Below the pieces are notes generated by a model, which did no database searches, was not told the DNA's origin, and saw only the letters and a program-made list of their open reading frames with translations. Shown piece after piece: positions 16,740-24,694 of a DNA stretch of 34,224 bases; within the stretch, counting starts at the first letter, position 1; each line of letters opens with the position of its first letter. A program made the position numbers and the translations under genes. The DNA is from Natronococcus jeotgali DSM 18795 (GTDB lineage: Archaea; Halobacteriota; Halobacteria; Halobacteriales; Natrialbaceae). The stretch lies in assembly GCF_000337695.1 (NCBI RefSeq), contig NZ_AOIA01000091.1, forward strand, positions 7,711-41,934, written 5' to 3'.

Positions 16740-19343
16740 TCACCGATCGAACCGCCCGACGAGTGCGGCGACCGCGACGTACGCGGGGAGACCAGCCGCG
16801 AGGGCGACGCCGACGAGCCCCCAGTCAGCGAGGCCGAGTGGAACCGTCCCGAAGTATCGGTTGAGCGGGGTGTACAACACGGCGAGTTGCAACGCGGCCG
16901 ACGCCGCGACGGCAGCGGTGAGCCACGGATTCGAGACCGTCGGCGTCCCGCGAAGCCACCGGATGACGTAGAGCCCCGCGAACTCGAGGAAGACGAACCC
17001 CGTAAAGACCATCGTCATCGCGTACGGCGTGACGGCGGCGGCGCCTTCCAGCGTATAGTACATGAGCGCGAGCAGGACGACCGTGGTCACGGCACCCATC
17101 CCGGCGATCAGCCCGAGCATCTGGCGTCCGATGATCCCCCGATCGGGATCGCGCGGTGGCCGTTCCATCAGGTCACCGCTCTGGGAGTCGGCACCTAACG
17201 CCAGCGCCGGCAACCCGTCGGTCAGCAGGTTGATCCACAGCAACTGCACGGCCGGCAGGATGAGGTAGCCGTACAGCGAGGCGAGAAAGACGATCGCCAC
17301 CTCCGCGACGTTCGCGCTGAGGAGATACGCGACGAACTTCCAGATGTTGTCGAAGATCGCCCGACCCCGTTCGACGGCCCGTTCCATGGTCGCGTAGTTG
17401 TCGTCCAATAGGACGATGTCCGACGCCTGCCTGGCGACATCGGTTCCACGGATCCCCATCGCGACGCCGACGTCGGCGTTTTTCAGCGCCGGCGCGTCGT
17501 TGACGCCGTCGCCGGTCATCGCGACGTCGTTGTCCCGATCTTGCAGCGCCTGCAGAATCCGGACCTTGTGTTCCGGCGAGGTCCGCGCGAAGACGTCGAC
17601 GGATGTCACTTGCTCGCGAAGCGTCTCGTCGTCCATCCGTTCGATCTCTCGACCCTCGAGTACTCTCGTACCGATACCGAGCGACTCGGCGATCGCCCGC
17701 GCGGTCCGGACGTTGTCGCCGGTCACCATCTTCACGTCGATTCCGGCACGTCCGGTCTCGGCGATCGCGTCGGCGACCTCATCGCGAGGCGGATCGATCA
17801 TTCCGGCCAGCCCCACGAACGTCAACTCGTCGGCGAGATCGCTCGCGTCGGCCGGCCCCTCGCGATAGGCTCCAGCGAGGACGCGAAGCGCGTCGTCTCC
17901 GAACTCCCGAATCGTCGTCTCGACGCGCTCGCGACGCTCGTCGGTCAGGGGCTTGGGCCCACGGGCGGTCAGGATCCGCTCGCAGTTGGAAAGGACGACC
18001 TCGGGCGCGCCCTTGACGTAGCCGACGTCACCGTGGACGGTCCCCATCCACTTCCGCTCCGAGGAGAACGGAACCTCGTCGGTTCGCGGGTTCTCGGCGC
18101 GGAGTTCGGCGACGTCGACTCCGCGTCGATCGGCGACCTCGAGCAGCGCCCGTTCGGTCGGATCGTCGCCGCCGTCCTCGAGCGCCGCGTCGTTACAGAG
18201 GGCGCCAATGTGCAAGAGCAGTCTCTCGCGGTCGGAGTGTACGCTCGCGTCGGCTTCTCTCGGGTCGAGATCGACGGCGGCGGCGTTCACCCAGAGCCTG
18301 CTGACCGTCATCTCGCCTCTCGTGAGCGTCCCCGTCTTGTCCGTACAGACGACGTCGACCGCGCCGAGCGCCTCGACGGCCGGAAGCCGCCGAACGAGCG
18401 CGTTCTCCTCGGATAGCTGCCGGACGCCGAGCGCGAGCGCGAGCGTGACCACGGCGGGCAGTCCCTCGGGGACCGCGGCGACGGCGAGCGACACTGCGGT
18501 CAGGGCGGCCTGGACTGCGTCCGTCCCGCGGAGGAGCAACAGCGGCGCGACCAGTGCCGAGAGGAGGAGAACGCCGAACCCGAGGTTTCGCCCCAGTTCG
18601 TCGAGTTCGTCCTGCAGCGGCGTCCGCGTCTCCTCGGTCGCGGCCAGTTCTCGCGCGATCTCGCCGACCTCGGTCTCCATTCCCGTCTCCGCGACGACCG
18701 CGACGCCCTTGCCGCGGGTGACGTTGGTCCCCTTGTAGACCATGCTCGTCCGTTCCGCGATCGGGGTCCCCGATTCGACCGGGTCCGGTGACTTCGAGAC
18801 CGGAGCGCTCTCACCCGTCAGCGCCGCCTCGTCGACCTCGAGGTCGGTCGCCTCGAGGAGTCGCCCGTCGGCTGGAACGACGTCGCCGCCGCGGAGAACG
18901 ACGACGTCGCCGGGAACGACCGCTATCGCGTCTATCTCGCGGATCTCGCCGTCCCGTCGAACCGCGGCCGTCGGTGCGGCCAGTTCGCGCAGCGATTCGA
19001 GACTCCGTTCGGCCCGGTAGTCCTGAACGAACCCGAAGACGCCGTTCGCGACGACGATAATCGCGATCAGGATCGCGTCGACGGCGTTGCCGGCCCAGAC
19101 CGAGAGGACGGCTGCCGCCAGCAGGACCCAGATCAGGACGCTGTCGAACTGCGCGATACCGATCTCGACCGGTGACCGGCCGCCGCCGCCGGCGATTTCG
19201 TTTTCGCCGTGTTCCGCGCGTCGCCGGCGCGCTTGCTCGCTCGTCAGTCCGGTCGGTTGTGACTCGAGGGCCGCCACGACGCGATCGGCCGGCAGTTCGT
19301 GTGATCGTTCGGCCACGACTCGAGGGTCATCACCGATCCACAT
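16740..19343 (-). CDS. P-type cation ATPase, P2A (Ca2+-ATPase-like) (867 aa)
   Basis: ATP-driven cation pump. Domains run in the usual order: N-terminal cation-ATPase domain, actuator with TGES (176-179), PEGLP in helix 4 (292-296), phosphorylation site Asp335 in CTDKTGTL, nucleotide domain, and hinge TGDGVNDAPALKNADVG. The transport residues known from SERCA are conserved: Glu of PEGLP in helix 4, Asn and Glu in YLLSANVAEV of helix 5, and Asn, Thr and Asp in LLWINLLTDGLPA of helix 6. This strongly favours Ca2+ (or Mn2+) over heavy metals. ATG 19343 (MWIGDDP) is chosen; sequence further upstream in frame is Arg-rich. It is first gene of the unit with DUF211 and VIT1. Confidence 0.92.
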   Translation of the reverse strand: MWIGDDPRVVAERSHELPADRVVAALESQPTGLTSEQARRRRAEHGENEIAGGGGRSPVEIGIAQFDSVLIWVLLAAAVLSVWAGNAVDAILIAIIVVANGVFGFVQDYRAERSLESLRELAAPTAAVRRDGEIREIDAIAVVPGDVVVLRGGDVVPADGRLLEATDLEVDEAALTGESAPVSKSPDPVESGTPIAERTSMVYKGTNVTRGKGVAVVAETGMETEVGEIARELAATEETRTPLQDELDELGRNLGFGVLLLSALVAPLLLLRGTDAVQAALTAVSLAVAAVPEGLPAVVTLALALGVRQLSEENALVRRLPAVEALGAVDVVCTDKTGTLTRGEMTVSRLWVNAAAVDLDPREADASVHSDRERLLLHIGALCNDAALEDGGDDPTERALLEVADRRGVDVAELRAENPRTDEVPFSSERKWMGTVHGDVGYVKGAPEVVLSNCERILTARGPKPLTDERRERVETTIREFGDDALRVLAGAYREGPADASDLADELTFVGLAGMIDPPRDEVADAIAETGRAGIDVKMVTGDNVRTARAIAESLGIGTRVLEGREIERMDDETLREQVTSVDVFARTSPEHKVRILQALQDRDNDVAMTGDGVNDAPALKNADVGVAMGIRGTDVARQASDIVLLDDNYATMERAVERGRAIFDNIWKFVAYLLSANVAEVAIVFLASLYGYLILPAVQLLWINLLTDGLPALALGADSQSGDLMERPPRDPDRGIIGRQMLGLIAGMGAVTTVVLLALMYYTLEGAAAVTPYAMTMVFTGFVFLEFAGLYVIRWLRGTPTVSNPWLTAAVAASAALQLAVLYTPLNRYFGTVPLGLADWGLVGVALAAGLPAYVAVAALVGRFDR

Positions 19344-19492
19344 AGACGTACGCGTCGATCCGGATCGCCGGGCTGCGAGATCGGGTCCGACAGGAGCGCG
19401 ACGGTTCGCTATCGAGCCGTCGATCGGGGTCCTCTCTTCCGGTGCGTTCCGGAGACGGTTTGCGACGGGCCGTCCGGATCGAAGAGCGGACG

Positions 19493-19987
19493 CTACTCGC
19501 TTCGGACCTCGATATCGCCGACCTGCGTCGAGGGGTGGAACTGGCAGATGTAGGTCGTCATCTCCGGGGTCGCGACGAGACCCTCGATCGACGCTTCCTC
19601 GCCCTCGGTACCCACGTCGTCGCTCTGGTAGTCCTCGACGACCTCGTCGTTCTCGTCTCTGATCTCGAGGTTGTGTGTGACCCCGTCGCTGTTGACCCAC
19701 GTGAAGTCGTACTCGTTCCCCTCGATCAGCGTGATCGTGGGGTTTTCCATTCCGCCGACGACGTCCGACGGCTCGACGAACGTCCACGCTTCGACTCGCC
19801 CCTCGAGGTAAAACTCCGAGACGTCAGTCCACGCTTCGTCGTCGGACGACGGACCGTCGCCGCCGTCGCCGCCGCCGTCGCCGTTCCCGTCCCCGTTATC
19901 AGAACCCCCTCCACAGCCCGCTAGCACTGTGAATCCAGTCACTCCGGCGATTCCGAGGGCCGACCGTCGTGATACGTGTCTGGCCAT
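19493..19987 (-). CDS. Tat/lipobox-anchored cupredoxin (halocyanin-like, 164 aa)
   Basis: Exported blue-copper-like protein. The N-terminus MARHVSRRSALGIAG has a twin-arginine motif, followed by lipobox LAGC with Cys25, so it should be a Tat-exported lipoprotein. A Gly/Asp-rich linker (29-50) precedes the cupredoxin fold. Copper ligands are visible: His105 (VTHNLEI), Cys148 and His151 in YICQFHP. Where related proteins have Met (C-x-x-H-P-x-x-M) there is Gln155. A minus-strand TATA-like GATTTAAC lies around 20015-20022, about 28 bases upstream. It is co-oriented with, and 149 bases from, the P-type ATPase downstream. The redox partner is unknown. Confidence 0.85.
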   Translation of the reverse strand: MARHVSRRSALGIAGVTGFTVLAGCGGGSDNGDGNGDGGGDGGDGPSSDDEAWTDVSEFYLEGRVEAWTFVEPSDVVGGMENPTITLIEGNEYDFTWVNSDGVTHNLEIRDENDEVVEDYQSDDVGTEGEEASIEGLVATPEMTTYICQFHPSTQVGDIEVRSE

Positions 19988-20578
19988 CGGTCCCACTGGC
20001 ACCGAGGAGGGAGTTAAATCGCAACCGTTGTGATCGCGATTGTCCTGATTCGCAACACGAGATGGTCGTGCCGAATAGCGGCCGCACACCTGGGTCGTCT
20101 GTAACGCGGCTACTGAAAGCCCGTCGAGACGGTCGAGTTCCACGGTACCGTTTCCCTGGAAACGGAACAGTCGTGTACGGGACGTGTGAGGAGTCGATCG
20201 AGGAAGTACCGTGATCGCGCCCGGGACCTCCGCTTTCCGCCGAAGGAGCGGGGTTCGACGCCGACGCGTGGACCAGCAACGGTGAGAGATCCCGATGCCG
20301 ACCCGTTCGAAACCATCGAGGACGGGCCGCGTTCGCGTGCGGACGGTGAATCGCAGTTCGGCGATCCATCCACCTCCACGGCCACGTCTTCCGGGCCGGC
20401 GGCGCGGTCGATGACGCCGTCCTCGTCGCACCTCACGGCGAGGGGTGACGTTCGACTTCCGCGGACAACTCCGGCGACTGGCCGGTTCGCTGTCACAGCG
20501 CCGACCGCCTCGAGCGGGGGACGGCTCGCGTGTTCGAAGACGTCCGATCGGCGCCGCGATCGGGAGTGCGGTCTTCGG
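19988..20578. other. 591-base intergenic region
   Basis: The space lies between the DUF2243 gene and the cupredoxin gene, both on the minus strand. It holds the cupredoxin promoter near its left end and a perfect 18-base dyad at 20148-20165. All open frames are Arg/Ser-rich without family features, so I support no gene here. Confidence 0.45.
20148..20165. repeat. Dyad CCGTTTCC-CT-GGAAACGG
   Basis: Perfect inverted repeat with 8-base arms and a 2-base centre, about 160 bases upstream of the cupredoxin start in intergenic DNA. It could be an operator; a hairpin is unlikely because the loop is too short. Confidence 0.5.
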
Positions 20579-21121
20579 TCACGTCGGTCGATCGTCCGTC
20601 GCGCGCTCTCCTCGAGAGCCGGCGATCGATCGCTCGTCGAGTCGGATCACGGCGTAGCCGCCGGCGACGAAAAGCACACCCCAGAGGAGGAAGCCGACGT
20701 CCCAGAGGAGGACGCTCCCCGGCCCCGCGGGCCAGACGTGGTGGATCTCGAGGAGGTGGTGGTTCACGAGCCCCTCGAGGAGGTTGAAGACGCCCCATCC
20801 GAGGATCGTCGACCCGAGGAGCGCTCGTCCCGATGGCGAACCGTCCGACCGTCGCCACGCGCGTATCAGGAGGACGATCCCCGCGACCGTAAAGAGGTAG
20901 GTGCCGACGTCAAAGAGGCCGTCGGCGACGACGTTCAGTCGCAGATCGCTGAGAACCGTCGGATCCGTCCGGGCCGACAGCATGTGGTGCCACTGCAGGA
21001 GCTGGTGGAGGACGATCCCGTCGAAGAAGCCCCCCAGCCCGATTCCGAGCACGACGCCCGCTCGAACGAACGGTTTCGTTCGCTCGCGTAGCCCGAACCG
21101 CGCGTCGCCGTCGCTGGTCAT
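20579..21121 (-). CDS. DUF2243 integral membrane protein (180 aa)
   Basis: Membrane protein with four predicted helices and the strong His pattern of DUF2243: GGFFDGIVLHQLLQWHHML in helix 1 and NLLEGLVNHHLLEIHHVW in helix 3. The paired His/Asp/Glu positions suggest a metal or heme site in the membrane, but no function is established. The start at 21121 has a good Shine-Dalgarno (GGAGG about 6 bases upstream). It is divergent from a two-gene unit starting at 21420, and the region between holds two copies of a dyad repeat, so the two units may be co-regulated. Confidence 0.85.
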   Translation of the reverse strand: MTSDGDARFGLRERTKPFVRAGVVLGIGLGGFFDGIVLHQLLQWHHMLSARTDPTVLSDLRLNVVADGLFDVGTYLFTVAGIVLLIRAWRRSDGSPSGRALLGSTILGWGVFNLLEGLVNHHLLEIHHVWPAGPGSVLLWDVGFLLWGVLFVAGGYAVIRLDERSIAGSRGERATDDRPT

Positions 21122-21270
21122 ATCGAACCTCCGCGGCTGGGAGACAAGCGTATGCTGCTGTCTGGTGCAAGCAGCGTCGACTCGGCGCGAGACGCCCTGC
21201 TACAACTCCGATCGGGCGCCGTCGATCGAATTCCCGGTCGCGTTCGCACCGCAGGACCTAAATCGGTCCG

Positions 21271-21291
21271 CCGATTTGCTGGGTCAGCAAA
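21271..21291 (+). repeat. Dyad repeat, copy 1
   Basis: TTTGCTG-GGT-CAGCAAA (core 21275-21291) is a perfect 7-base-arm dyad. Including the preceding CCGA, 21 bases are the exact reverse complement of copy 2 at 21360-21380. It looks like a transcription factor operator; the alternative is a terminal inverted repeat of a 110-base miniature element. Confidence 0.7.
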
Positions 21292-21359
21292 ACGGTCCCG
21301 AACGGCGTCGCTCCAGGTCGGCGACCTCGAGCGTCCTGATGCGCGAACGGAACCGCTGA

Positions 21360-21380
21360 TTTGCTGACCCAGCAAATCGG
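21360..21380 (-). repeat. Dyad repeat, copy 2 (inverted)
   Basis: TTTGCTG-ACC-CAGCAAA followed by TCGG, the exact reverse complement of copy 1. Centres of the two dyads are 85 bases apart, close to eight helical turns, and copy 2 ends 40 bases before the ATG at 21420. Confidence 0.7.
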
Positions 21381-21419
21381 AGTCGGAAATTTCAGTCATC
21401 CCCGCATCGGTGCAGCTAG

Positions 21420-21818
21420 ATGTTCACGCGCGATTCGATCGACGGGCACCTGACGAACCGCTCCGCAGTCTCGTTGACGGAGACGGTGTACCGCACCGAC
21501 GGCTCGTCCGGACTCGGGGCCATCGTCCGCTACGCGCTGCTGTCGGGGATCGCGGTCGTCAAGGTCGTCGCACGATTCCAGATCGTCGGTCTCTCGAGTC
21601 TCGCCGACCTCTCCGGGGTCGTTCCCGGACTGCTCGCCTCGGGACGTGCGAGCCGTGGCGCCGGTTTCCTCGGCGTTCCCGGGTCCGTCGGGGACCTCGC
21701 GTCACTCCCGTACGACGGGGCTTTGCGTCGCGTCGGCGGTCTTTTACCGTCGCTATTCTTCTCCGAGCGGGCGGGCCACCCCGAACGGTGTGGCGTTGTA
21801 ACGGAGGGATCGAAATGA
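21420..21818 (+). CDS. Hypothetical protein, coupled to the next gene (132 aa)
   Basis: I do not recognise it. The first ~75 codons have strong G/C third-position bias and encode one hydrophobic stretch (IVRYALLSGIAVVKVVARFQIVG gives about one transmembrane or amphipathic helix); the C-terminal half is less gene-like. Its TGA overlaps the next start as ATGA (21815-21818), the classic sign of translational coupling, which is the best evidence that it is real. The competing forward frame encodes an Arg-rich shadow. The start is uncertain and a frameshift near the 3' end cannot be excluded. Confidence 0.5.
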   Translation: MFTRDSIDGHLTNRSAVSLTETVYRTDGSSGLGAIVRYALLSGIAVVKVVARFQIVGLSSLADLSGVVPGLLASGRASRGAGFLGVPGSVGDLASLPYDGALRRVGGLLPSLFFSERAGHPERCGVVTEGSK

Positions 21819-22291
21819 CGGAGCGGGGCACCCTCCGATCGATCCAGTCGGATCGGCGAGCGATGGGATGGGGAACGGCCGCCGCGGCTGGCGTATTCCT
21901 CCTGTTCGGACTCGTCACCGGCCTCATCCCGAATCCGCTGTACGTGCGGATGGTCCCGCGGACGCCCGTCGATTACCTGTTCTTGACGCTGACCGCGCTG
22001 CTCGCCGGTGTGTACGCCGCACAGCGGCTGGCGACCGAGGTGGCCGACCCCGAACTCGAGGACGACGGCGCGAACAACGAGGATCGCCTAGCGGTCGGCG
22101 GTCTCGTCGGCGGATTTCTGGCGGTCGGCTGTCCGGTCTGTAACGTCGCTCTGCTCGCACTGTTCGGGTCGTCCGCACTCATGACGTACTTCGATCCGTT
22201 GCGACCGGCCCTCGGTGCGCTCTCCGTACTGATTCTGGCGGGACTGATCTACGTTCGTCATCGCCGTTCGTGTCCGGCCTGCGCGAGGTGA
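21815..22291 (+). CDS. Membrane protein with CPVC and CPAC motifs (158 aa)
   Basis: Small membrane protein with about four helices. The third helix opens with VGCPVCNVALLALFG, and the C-terminus ends RRSCPACAR, giving two CxxC pairs that may sit on the same face of the membrane. The pattern GCPVCN...G.SALMTYFDPLRP resembles a poorly characterised prokaryotic membrane family; thiol-disulfide or metal chemistry is possible, but not shown. ATG 21815 has a strong Shine-Dalgarno (GGAGG) 8-12 bases upstream and overlaps the stop of the preceding gene. Downstream, the TauE gene is convergent. Confidence 0.75.
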   Translation: MTERGTLRSIQSDRRAMGWGTAAAAGVFLLFGLVTGLIPNPLYVRMVPRTPVDYLFLTLTALLAGVYAAQRLATEVADPELEDDGANNEDRLAVGGLVGGFLAVGCPVCNVALLALFGSSALMTYFDPLRPALGALSVLILAGLIYVRHRRSCPACAR

Positions 22292-22313
22292 ACCACGGCT
22301 ACAAATACTGAAC

Positions 22314-23237
22314 CTAGAAGAACAGCGCCGGCACGGTGTTCCGGAAGATATTGAGCGAGATGACGAACAGGAGTCCGACGACGAACCAGTTGAACGTCCG
22401 CTCGTCGAACTCGAGGCGTCGGAGGTACGTCCCCAGCAGCAATCCGACGGTAGTGACCACCGCGATCACCGAGCCGAGCCAGAGCCGATACGTCGTCAGC
22501 AGGTCCGTGAACAGCGCCATCTGGACGATTCGAACCGTAAAGATCGTTCCGAGCACCATCGACAGTCCCCCGATGTATCGCTCAGTATCCCGTTCGAAGG
22601 TGTGGAAGTACGCCGGGAGTAGCGGCCCGAGATTCGCGAACGCGAGCAGGAACCCCTGGGAGAACCCGGCGGTTCCGAGAGCGAACGGATGGTGTGCCTC
22701 CTCGACCGTGACAAAGTTCTGGACGACCTGAAAGGCCACGTAGCCGAGGAGAACGAGACCGATCACGAACGCGACGATCGGGCCGGCGCTGAACGTCGCC
22801 AGCGCCGCGACGCCGATGACGGTCCCCACGATCGCGAGCGCCAGAAGCGCCCACTCCTCGCGAACGAACGCCCGCCCGGTCCCGGTTTCGGCGATCTGGA
22901 ACATGTTGAGCGTCCACGGCGGGATCGCCAAGACGACGACGGCGACGGTCGGATCGATCACCGACGCTACGATCGGCGTCATGATGAGCGAGTAGCCGAA
23001 GCCTGTCATGCCCTTGACGGCGCCGGCGACGACGGCGATCAGGACGATCCCGGCGAGCAACCCGCTCGAGAGATCGGACTGAACGCCATCCGCCACGTTC
23101 TCGAATCCGGGGAAGAACGCGATCGAAGCGGCGAGGACGGCCACCGTTGCACCGACCATCGTCACTTCGCGGTAGCGAAACTCGAGGAGGTTGGCCAAGA
23201 ACTGTTCGACGTCGACTCTGGATTCGGGGGCACTCAT
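22314..23237 (-). CDS. TauE/SafE-family permease 1 (307 aa)
   Basis: Membrane protein of the TauE/SafE (DUF81) family, linked to export of sulfite, sulfoacetate and related organosulfur anions. About eight helices are visible, with the family's internal repeat: VAGAVKGMTGFGYSLIMTPI in the first half and LGTAGFSQGFLLAFANLGPLLPAYF in the second. The N-terminal cytoplasmic region (MSAPESRVDVEQFLANLLEF) is charged. ATG 23237 is chosen because the upstream frame is Arg-rich. It lies 269 bases after TauE permease 2 on the same strand. It is shorter and diverged from permease 2, so the two are not a recent duplication. Confidence 0.85.
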   Translation of the reverse strand: MSAPESRVDVEQFLANLLEFRYREVTMVGATVAVLAASIAFFPGFENVADGVQSDLSSGLLAGIVLIAVVAGAVKGMTGFGYSLIMTPIVASVIDPTVAVVVLAIPPWTLNMFQIAETGTGRAFVREEWALLALAIVGTVIGVAALATFSAGPIVAFVIGLVLLGYVAFQVVQNFVTVEEAHHPFALGTAGFSQGFLLAFANLGPLLPAYFHTFERDTERYIGGLSMVLGTIFTVRIVQMALFTDLLTTYRLWLGSVIAVVTTVGLLLGTYLRRLEFDERTFNWFVVGLLFVISLNIFRNTVPALFF

Positions 23238-23506
23238 ACTCGATCGAAAGCGAACGGCGACGCCGCGTCGTCGCCGTTTCCAGACGATTGTCGGCCCGGA
23301 CGTATGTCCCTGTGTTATTCGGCGAGAATGCTCCCCTCTCGAGTCACCCGCAGTTCGGAATACCGGCGAATCGGCGTCGTTCACGCCTCCTCGTCGGTTC
23401 GTTTCTAAAAATCCGACTCTCACAGATAGCAGCAATAGTGTCCGGTACTATCGTTGCTCCGTTAGGAATCCCAGCCCGTCGAACCGGCGGCCCGGTGACG
23501 GTGAAT

Positions 23507-24547
23507 TCAGTCCACGGACGTCGCAGCCGCGCTCGATCGCTTTCGCATCGTCGTGATCGTGCTGTAGATCACGGCGCCGCTGACCATGAACGCCGAGAGC
23601 AGGATCAGGGCGAAGCCGACCGTGTTGAACAGTTCGACGGCGAAGTAGTCGCCGGCCTGCTGGAACGCCACGGCGACCGATCCACCGAGGAGCATCAGCC
23701 CGAAGTAGATCTTGATGTCGTCTTCGTTGACGATATTGGTCGCGGCGGACCCGATCCGAGCGCCTAGCGCGCTGCCGGCGAGCAGCGGCGCGACGATCGA
23801 GAGGTCGACGCCGCCGTTGAGCCCGTACGTGAACGCGCCGAACCCGCCCGAGAAGACGATCTCGAACAGGTCGGTCCCGACCGCGACGGGCACCGGTACT
23901 CCGATGAGGTAGAACATCGCGGGCATCCGGATGAATCCGCCCCCGACGCCCAGGAAGCCCGACAGCAGCCCCGTCACGAACGCGACGCCGAGGACCATCC
24001 ACAGCGAGACCTGAATCCCCCCCGCGATCGTCATCATCGGCGGGACGCGGTACGACTGGATCTTCTTCGCGATATCGGGGATCGCGTCCGGGTCGATCTC
24101 TTCGTCTGCGGCCTCGTGGTGGCCGCCACCGGAGCCGTCGCTTCCGTCGTTTTTGAGCGCGTTTCGGGTGACGAACAGTCCGATCGCGCCCAGCAGGCCG
24201 ACGTAGGTGACACCGATGACGCCGCTGGCGAGTCCGAGTTCCTCGAGCCGGTAGACGAAGAGGCTCCCGATCTCGATCCCGGCGGTGGTCCCGGCGATCA
24301 TCAGCGCGCCGAGTTTGTAGTCGACCTGTCCGAGGTCGTGGTGTTTCAGCGTCGCGATGACGGCCGTCCCGAAGACGAAGGCCATCCCGCTCCCGACGGC
24401 GACCCGGGCGGGATACCCCATCACGAGTAACGCGGGCGTGACGAGGAACGACCCGCCCATCCCGAAGAAGCCGAACAGCACGCCGACCATGAAGCCGAAG
24501 CTCACGAACAGTGCGAGCGTCGTCAGTGCGATTCCAAAGGGCTCCAT
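23507..24547 (-). CDS. TauE/SafE-family permease 2 (346 aa)
   Basis: Anion permease of the TauE/SafE family with both signature halves: VGVLFGFFGMGGSFLVTPALLVMG (N-half, G-rich; seen as GFFGMGGSFL) and LSGFLGVGGGFIRMPAMFYL (C-half). A central cytoplasmic loop is His/Asp/Glu-rich (GGGHHEAADEEIDPDAIPD), possibly regulatory. The likely role is export of sulfite or another small sulfur or organic anion. Its ATG abuts the stop of the 48-aa gene (TAG directly followed by ATG), so translation must be coupled. It lies in a region with thioredoxin and USP genes, which fits sulfur or redox stress. Confidence 0.9.
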   Translation of the reverse strand: MEPFGIALTTLALFVSFGFMVGVLFGFFGMGGSFLVTPALLVMGYPARVAVGSGMAFVFGTAVIATLKHHDLGQVDYKLGALMIAGTTAGIEIGSLFVYRLEELGLASGVIGVTYVGLLGAIGLFVTRNALKNDGSDGSGGGHHEAADEEIDPDAIPDIAKKIQSYRVPPMMTIAGGIQVSLWMVLGVAFVTGLLSGFLGVGGGFIRMPAMFYLIGVPVPVAVGTDLFEIVFSGGFGAFTYGLNGGVDLSIVAPLLAGSALGARIGSAATNIVNEDDIKIYFGLMLLGGSVAVAFQQAGDYFAVELFNTVGFALILLSAFMVSGAVIYSTITTMRKRSSAAATSVD

Positions 24548-24694
24548 CTATGCGTGTTTGATCCGCTCGACGACTGGCGTTGCGACTCGCTCGAGTGCGC
24601 CGTACCCGACGTAGAGGGCGATCGCCTCGAGGAGGACGGCGCCGACGAGCGCGGCTGCCTGTACTGCCGACGAATACGCTGCGAGGTCGATCAT
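24548..24694 (-). CDS. Small membrane peptide upstream of TauE (48 aa, DUF7512-like)
   Basis: A short gene encodes 48 residues with one transmembrane helix: MIDLAAYSSAVQAAALVGAV, then LLEAIALYVGYGALERVATP and a basic tail ending RIKHA. I recognise it as resembling a haloarchaeal small protein seen next to TauE permeases (DUF7512-like, from memory, not searched). GGAGGT lies 8 bases before ATG 24694. The TAG stop touches the ATG of TauE permease 2. It may be an assembly or gating partner of the permease (inference). Confidence 0.8.
   Translation of the reverse strand: MIDLAAYSSAVQAAALVGAVLLEAIALYVGYGALERVATPVVERIKHA

Larger units (their letters stand above)
21122..21419. promoter_or_regulatory. 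Divergent regulatory region with paired dyads
   Basis: The 298 bases separate DUF2243 (minus) from the coupled pair (plus). They contain the dyad AAATCGG-TCCG-CCGATTT at 21260-21277 overlapping the first TTTGCTG dyad, and the second TTTGCTG dyad at 21360-21376. Confidence 0.6.
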
